Positions 61,078 through 64,000 of a DNA stretch of 64,000 bases are shown one piece after another. The notes under the pieces are model-generated. The model had not been told where the DNA came from, made no database searches, and saw only the letters and a program-made list of their open reading frames with translations. Origin of the DNA: Ruegeria sp. EL01 (lineage in GTDB: Bacteria > Pseudomonadota > Alphaproteobacteria > Rhodobacterales > Rhodobacteraceae); the NCBI RefSeq assembly GCF_900313035.1, contig NZ_OMPS01000033.1, positions 62,001-126,000 of the forward strand. Reading direction: 5' to 3'. Within the stretch, counting starts at the first letter, position 1, and each line of letters opens with the position of its first letter. A program made the position numbers and the translations under genes.

Positions 61078-63177
61078 ATGAGAAGTTCGGCATTGTTCGA
61101 AGAAAAACTTGGAAGCCCGAAAAAGAGCGCAGAAGCACTAAGACAAGATGGCACGGCGCCAAGCTTGGCAGAGGCTGAGTTGAAAGAGATCCAAATTATT
61201 GAGCACGTTTGGATAAAAATGTCGGACGGTGTGCGCCTATCCGCAAAAATTTGGCTGCCCGTCGACGCTGCCGATATCCCGGTCCCGGCGGTATTGGAGA
61301 TAATTCCGTATCGCAAACGCGACTCCTATGCAATTCGTGATCATCGCAATCATGCCTGGATGGCTGCCAGGGGATACGCTTGCATTAGGCCAGACATGCG
61401 TGGACATGGAGACTCGGAAGGGATCATGCTGGATGAATATTCTCTCAGAGAACAGCAGGATACGATAGAAGTCATTGAATGGCTGTCCAAGCAATCCTGG
61501 TGCAGCGGCGAAGTAGGAATGATGGGGCTTTCCTGGGGAGGAATCGCCAGTATGCAGGCGGCCGTCAAGCAACCGCCAGCTCTGAAGGCGATTATTCCAG
61601 TTGGTGCCTCAGTCGATCGCTACTATGCAGACGGCGGATATCTTGTAGGCGGTTACGCTGGTCAAGGGTTGGGGTGGGGCGGTGTCATGTTCGGCTACTG
61701 TGTTCGGCCACCTGATCCAGCAGTTGTTGGAGATGTCTGGCGTGATATGTGGTTTGAGCGCTTGGAGCAAACTCCAATGTTTGCTGAAAAATGGTTAACC
61801 CATCAACTTCGCGATGAAACTTGGAAACAGGGGTCGGTTTGCGAAGACTATGATAAGATCGAAGTTCCCGTGTTGGGAGTCAGCGGTTGGAATGACTGCT
61901 GGCCAAACACCATGATCCGCCTGCTTGAGAACATTGAGGCGCCTTGTAAGGTGGTTTCTGGGCCGTGGGGACATGTATTCCCAAATCTCGGCGGGCCTGG
62001 CCCAATGGCGGGCTTCTTGCAGTTGGCACTCGCCTGGTGGGATTACTGGTTGAAGGGAATTGACACCGGGGTCATGGAAAACCCGGCATTTCTGGCATAC
62101 CTACAAGAAAGCCACGCCCCAAACCCAAATCCAACTGATAGACCCGGTCGCTGGATTGGTGAGACAAGCTGGCCGTCAAAAAATGTGTCAGTGCACACAT
62201 TTGGGATGATCCCCGGACAGTTGTCGGAAGACAAAGGCGCCTCCAGTGACATCGTAGAAATATGTTCGCCAGTAACTCTTGGTTTGAAAACCGGTGAATA
62301 CATGCCGATCTCGGGGGTTGCTGAGTTGGCGCAGGATCAAAGTGCGGATGACGCCTTATCAGTATGTTTTGATAGCGAACCTTTGAAAGATAGGTTCGAC
62401 ATTCTGGGTACCACCAATGTGAACCTGCGCATTTCCAGTGACTGCTCACACGGTATGGTTGCGGCACGGATTTGCGATGTCGCACCCGATGGCAAATCTA
62501 CGCTGATCAGCTATGGATTGCTTAACTTGAAACAGCGCGAGGGGCTGGAACGTTGTACCGAAATCACACCTGATGAAATGATGGAAGTTTCGGTCAGGCT
62601 CAATGATACGGGATGGTCCATAAAGCCAGGGCATCGGCTACGGTTGGCTCTGTCGAGTCATCTTTGGCCCATGGCTTGGCCACAGGCAGAGCAAGCAACT
62701 CTAAAATTGAATCTTGCCAGTTGTTCTCTGAATTTGCCGGTTCGTCACCCCGAAGCCGACAGTCTAATTCATTCACCGCTTGCTGAACCGGAAGCGGCAG
62801 ACCCTCCAACCCACGAAATCGCTGCCCCTTCGCAGGGATCGCGGCATGTGAATTACGATATTCAATCTGGACAGACTGTCTACGACGTACAATTCGATGG
62901 CGGGAAGATTCGTTTTGACGCCATCGATTTGACCTATGGGTCTACAAATACGCAGCGCTACACGATCACCGAAGGAGACCCTCTTTCAGCCAAGATCGAA
63001 TACAGCGCGGATTTCAGCTTCGCTCGCGAAGGATGGGATGTCAGAACCGAAAGCCGGCTTGTCACAACATGTGATGCCGACAACTTCATCCTGAACGGCA
63101 GCGTCGCTGCGTTTGAAGGAGAAAATCAAGTCTTTACACGTACTTGGGACATAAAAATCCCACGCGTGGTGTTTTGA
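61078..63177 (+). CDS. CocE/NonD-family serine hydrolase (second paralogue)
   Basis: This 699-residue protein has the same domain order as the hydrolase at 53659 plus an N-terminal extension of about 45 residues. It has EIIPYRKRDSY, DMRGHGDSEG, the nucleophile S152 in GLSWGG, PPDPAVVGDVWRDMWFERLEQ, VSGWNDCWPN and a C-terminal jelly-roll (HRLRLALSSHLWPMAWPQAEQ). It probably acts in the cytoplasm on imported peptide-like esters or amides. It lies 25 bases after the second ATPase gene, so the importer and both hydrolases form one operon. Confidence 0.9.
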   Translation: MRSSALFEEKLGSPKKSAEALRQDGTAPSLAEAELKEIQIIEHVWIKMSDGVRLSAKIWLPVDAADIPVPAVLEIIPYRKRDSYAIRDHRNHAWMAARGYACIRPDMRGHGDSEGIMLDEYSLREQQDTIEVIEWLSKQSWCSGEVGMMGLSWGGIASMQAAVKQPPALKAIIPVGASVDRYYADGGYLVGGYAGQGLGWGGVMFGYCVRPPDPAVVGDVWRDMWFERLEQTPMFAEKWLTHQLRDETWKQGSVCEDYDKIEVPVLGVSGWNDCWPNTMIRLLENIEAPCKVVSGPWGHVFPNLGGPGPMAGFLQLALAWWDYWLKGIDTGVMENPAFLAYLQESHAPNPNPTDRPGRWIGETSWPSKNVSVHTFGMIPGQLSEDKGASSDIVEICSPVTLGLKTGEYMPISGVAELAQDQSADDALSVCFDSEPLKDRFDILGTTNVNLRISSDCSHGMVAARICDVAPDGKSTLISYGLLNLKQREGLERCTEITPDEMMEVSVRLNDTGWSIKPGHRLRLALSSHLWPMAWPQAEQATLKLNLASCSLNLPVRHPEADSLIHSPLAEPEAADPPTHEIAAPSQGSRHVNYDIQSGQTVYDVQFDGGKIRFDAIDLTYGSTNTQRYTITEGDPLSAKIEYSADFSFAREGWDVRTESRLVTTCDADNFILNGSVAAFEGENQVFTRTWDIKIPRVVF

Positions 63178-63262
63178 CCTCGGACCTCACTGGCCCGGTG
63201 CAACTAACCGAGGAGTAACCGCACTACTGCTCGATTCTGAACAACACAGAAACTGGAGGATG

Positions 63263-64000
63263 AAATGAAAAACCAATACCTGAAAAAACAATGCCAAAAA
63301 CTGACAAGCGGGACTATCGACCGGCGAAAATTTGTCATGTCAGCACTGGCAGCAGGTGTCGTACTGCCGAACGCTTTGACAATGGCAGACAAGGCGATGG
63401 CCGCTACCGCGAAATCAGGCGGGACGCTTAGGATTGCAATTGGCAGCGGTGCCACAACTGACGTGTTGGATCCGGCCACAGCCACGGGCGGTTTCGCAGT
63501 TCACAACCTGTATACCCGAGGCAATCATCTGACCGAAGTATCAAATTCGGGCGAGTTGATTGGCGAACTTGCAGAAAATTTCGAACCCGCAAACAATGCC
63601 ACAAAGTGGATTTTCAACCTACGAAAAGGGGTCGAGTTTCATGATGGCAAAAGTCTGACGCCAGAGGATGTCATAGCAACCCTAAATTATCATCGGTCTG
63701 AAGGTTCAAAGTCAGCAGCAAAAGGCCTGTTGGATGGAGTCACGGATATTCGCAAAGATGGTGATATGCAGGTCGTCATCGACCTATCATCGGGAAATGC
63801 AGATTTTCCATACGTACTGTCGGACTATCACCTGATGATAATGGCGTCAGCAGATGGGAAGATTATTGATCCGAATTCTGCCAATGCCACCGGAGCCTAT
63901 GCACTTGAAGCATTTGACCCAGGAGTCAGCGCTAAGTTTGCTCGCAACCCGAATTACTGGAAAGAGGGCCGCGCCCATTTTGATGCTGTAGAAATGGTTT
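63263..64000 (+). CDS. Second peptide-type substrate-binding protein, partial at window edge
   Basis: ATG 63263 has GGAGG upstream and opens a frame that stays open to base 64000 (246 codons). The N-terminus carries a twin-arginine signal (DRRKFVMSALAAGVVLP, cleavage near AMA-ATA). The mature part is SBP_bac_5-like: GGTLRIAIGSG, FNLRKGVEFHDGKSLTPEDVIATLNYH. It is a paralogue of the binding protein at 55672 and belongs to the same gene cluster. The rest of the gene is beyond the window. Confidence 0.9.

Overview
The window looks like accessory, catabolism-rich DNA from a marine alphaproteobacterium, most likely a Rhodobacteraceae/Roseobacter-group member. The inference rests on gene style: many ABC and TRAP solute importers, a BCCT carrier, oxidative (non-phosphorylating) sugar catabolism, strong AGGAGG-type ribosome binding sites, and several IS families common in that group. 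I see no rRNA, tRNA, CRISPR array or replication gene.

Region 1 (1-13.6 kb). A degenerate IS630-type transposase runs off the left edge. A putative catabolic locus for a nitrogenous, perhaps N-methylated or quaternary, compound follows. It holds a NitT/TauT-type ABC importer (permease, binding protein, ATPase), an Lrp-type regulator, a 2Fe-2S ferredoxin and a nitronate-monooxygenase-like flavoprotein on the + strand. On the - strand it holds a Rieske oxygenase, glyoxalase-like protein, EutQ-like cupin, type III glutamine synthetase, BCCT carrier and MetX-like hydrolase.

Region 2 (13.6-24.1 kb) is a mobile and decaying zone. It contains a 1058-bp IS630 element read through a -1 frameshift, an outer-membrane barrel pseudogene with two in-frame TGA codons, a small lipoprotein, a ClpP-like periplasmic protein gene broken by a TAG, and a DUF2975/Xre pair. 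A complete Tn3-family transposon (18429-23297) follows, with 38-bp inverted repeats and a 5-bp target duplication. It carries tnpR, a res-like site, tnpA and one passenger gene whose C-terminus has the R-S-E motif layout of ADP-ribosyltransferases. The transposon sits inside an older IS481-like transposase gene, which itself abuts a stub of an IS110 transposase.

Region 3 (24.2-42.4 kb) is a large sugar-catabolism island. An IclR regulator, an L-rhamnose-type mutarotase, an RbsB-like binding protein, an enolase-superfamily enzyme and a CUT1 ABC importer lie on the - strand. Divergent on the + strand are an aldo/keto reductase, lactonase, FAH-family enzyme, aldehyde dehydrogenase, SDR, a second FAH-family hydrolase, L-fuconate dehydratase and a TRAP importer. 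Together they fit L-fucose oxidation to pyruvate plus lactate, with a possible second branch through a 2,5-dioxopentanoate-type semialdehyde.

Region 4 (42.5-52.7 kb) has a second copy of the 1058-bp IS630 element inserted into a relic gene, an RbsABC-type sugar importer with a cyclase-family hydrolase, IS fragments, a complete IS6-family element that truncates ybaK, then ridA and an aminotransferase.

Region 5 (52.7-64 kb) is a peptide-type ABC importer operon (binding protein, two permeases, two ATPases) bracketed by two CocE/NonD-family hydrolases, with a divergent helix-turn-helix regulator. A second Tat-exported binding protein runs off the right edge.
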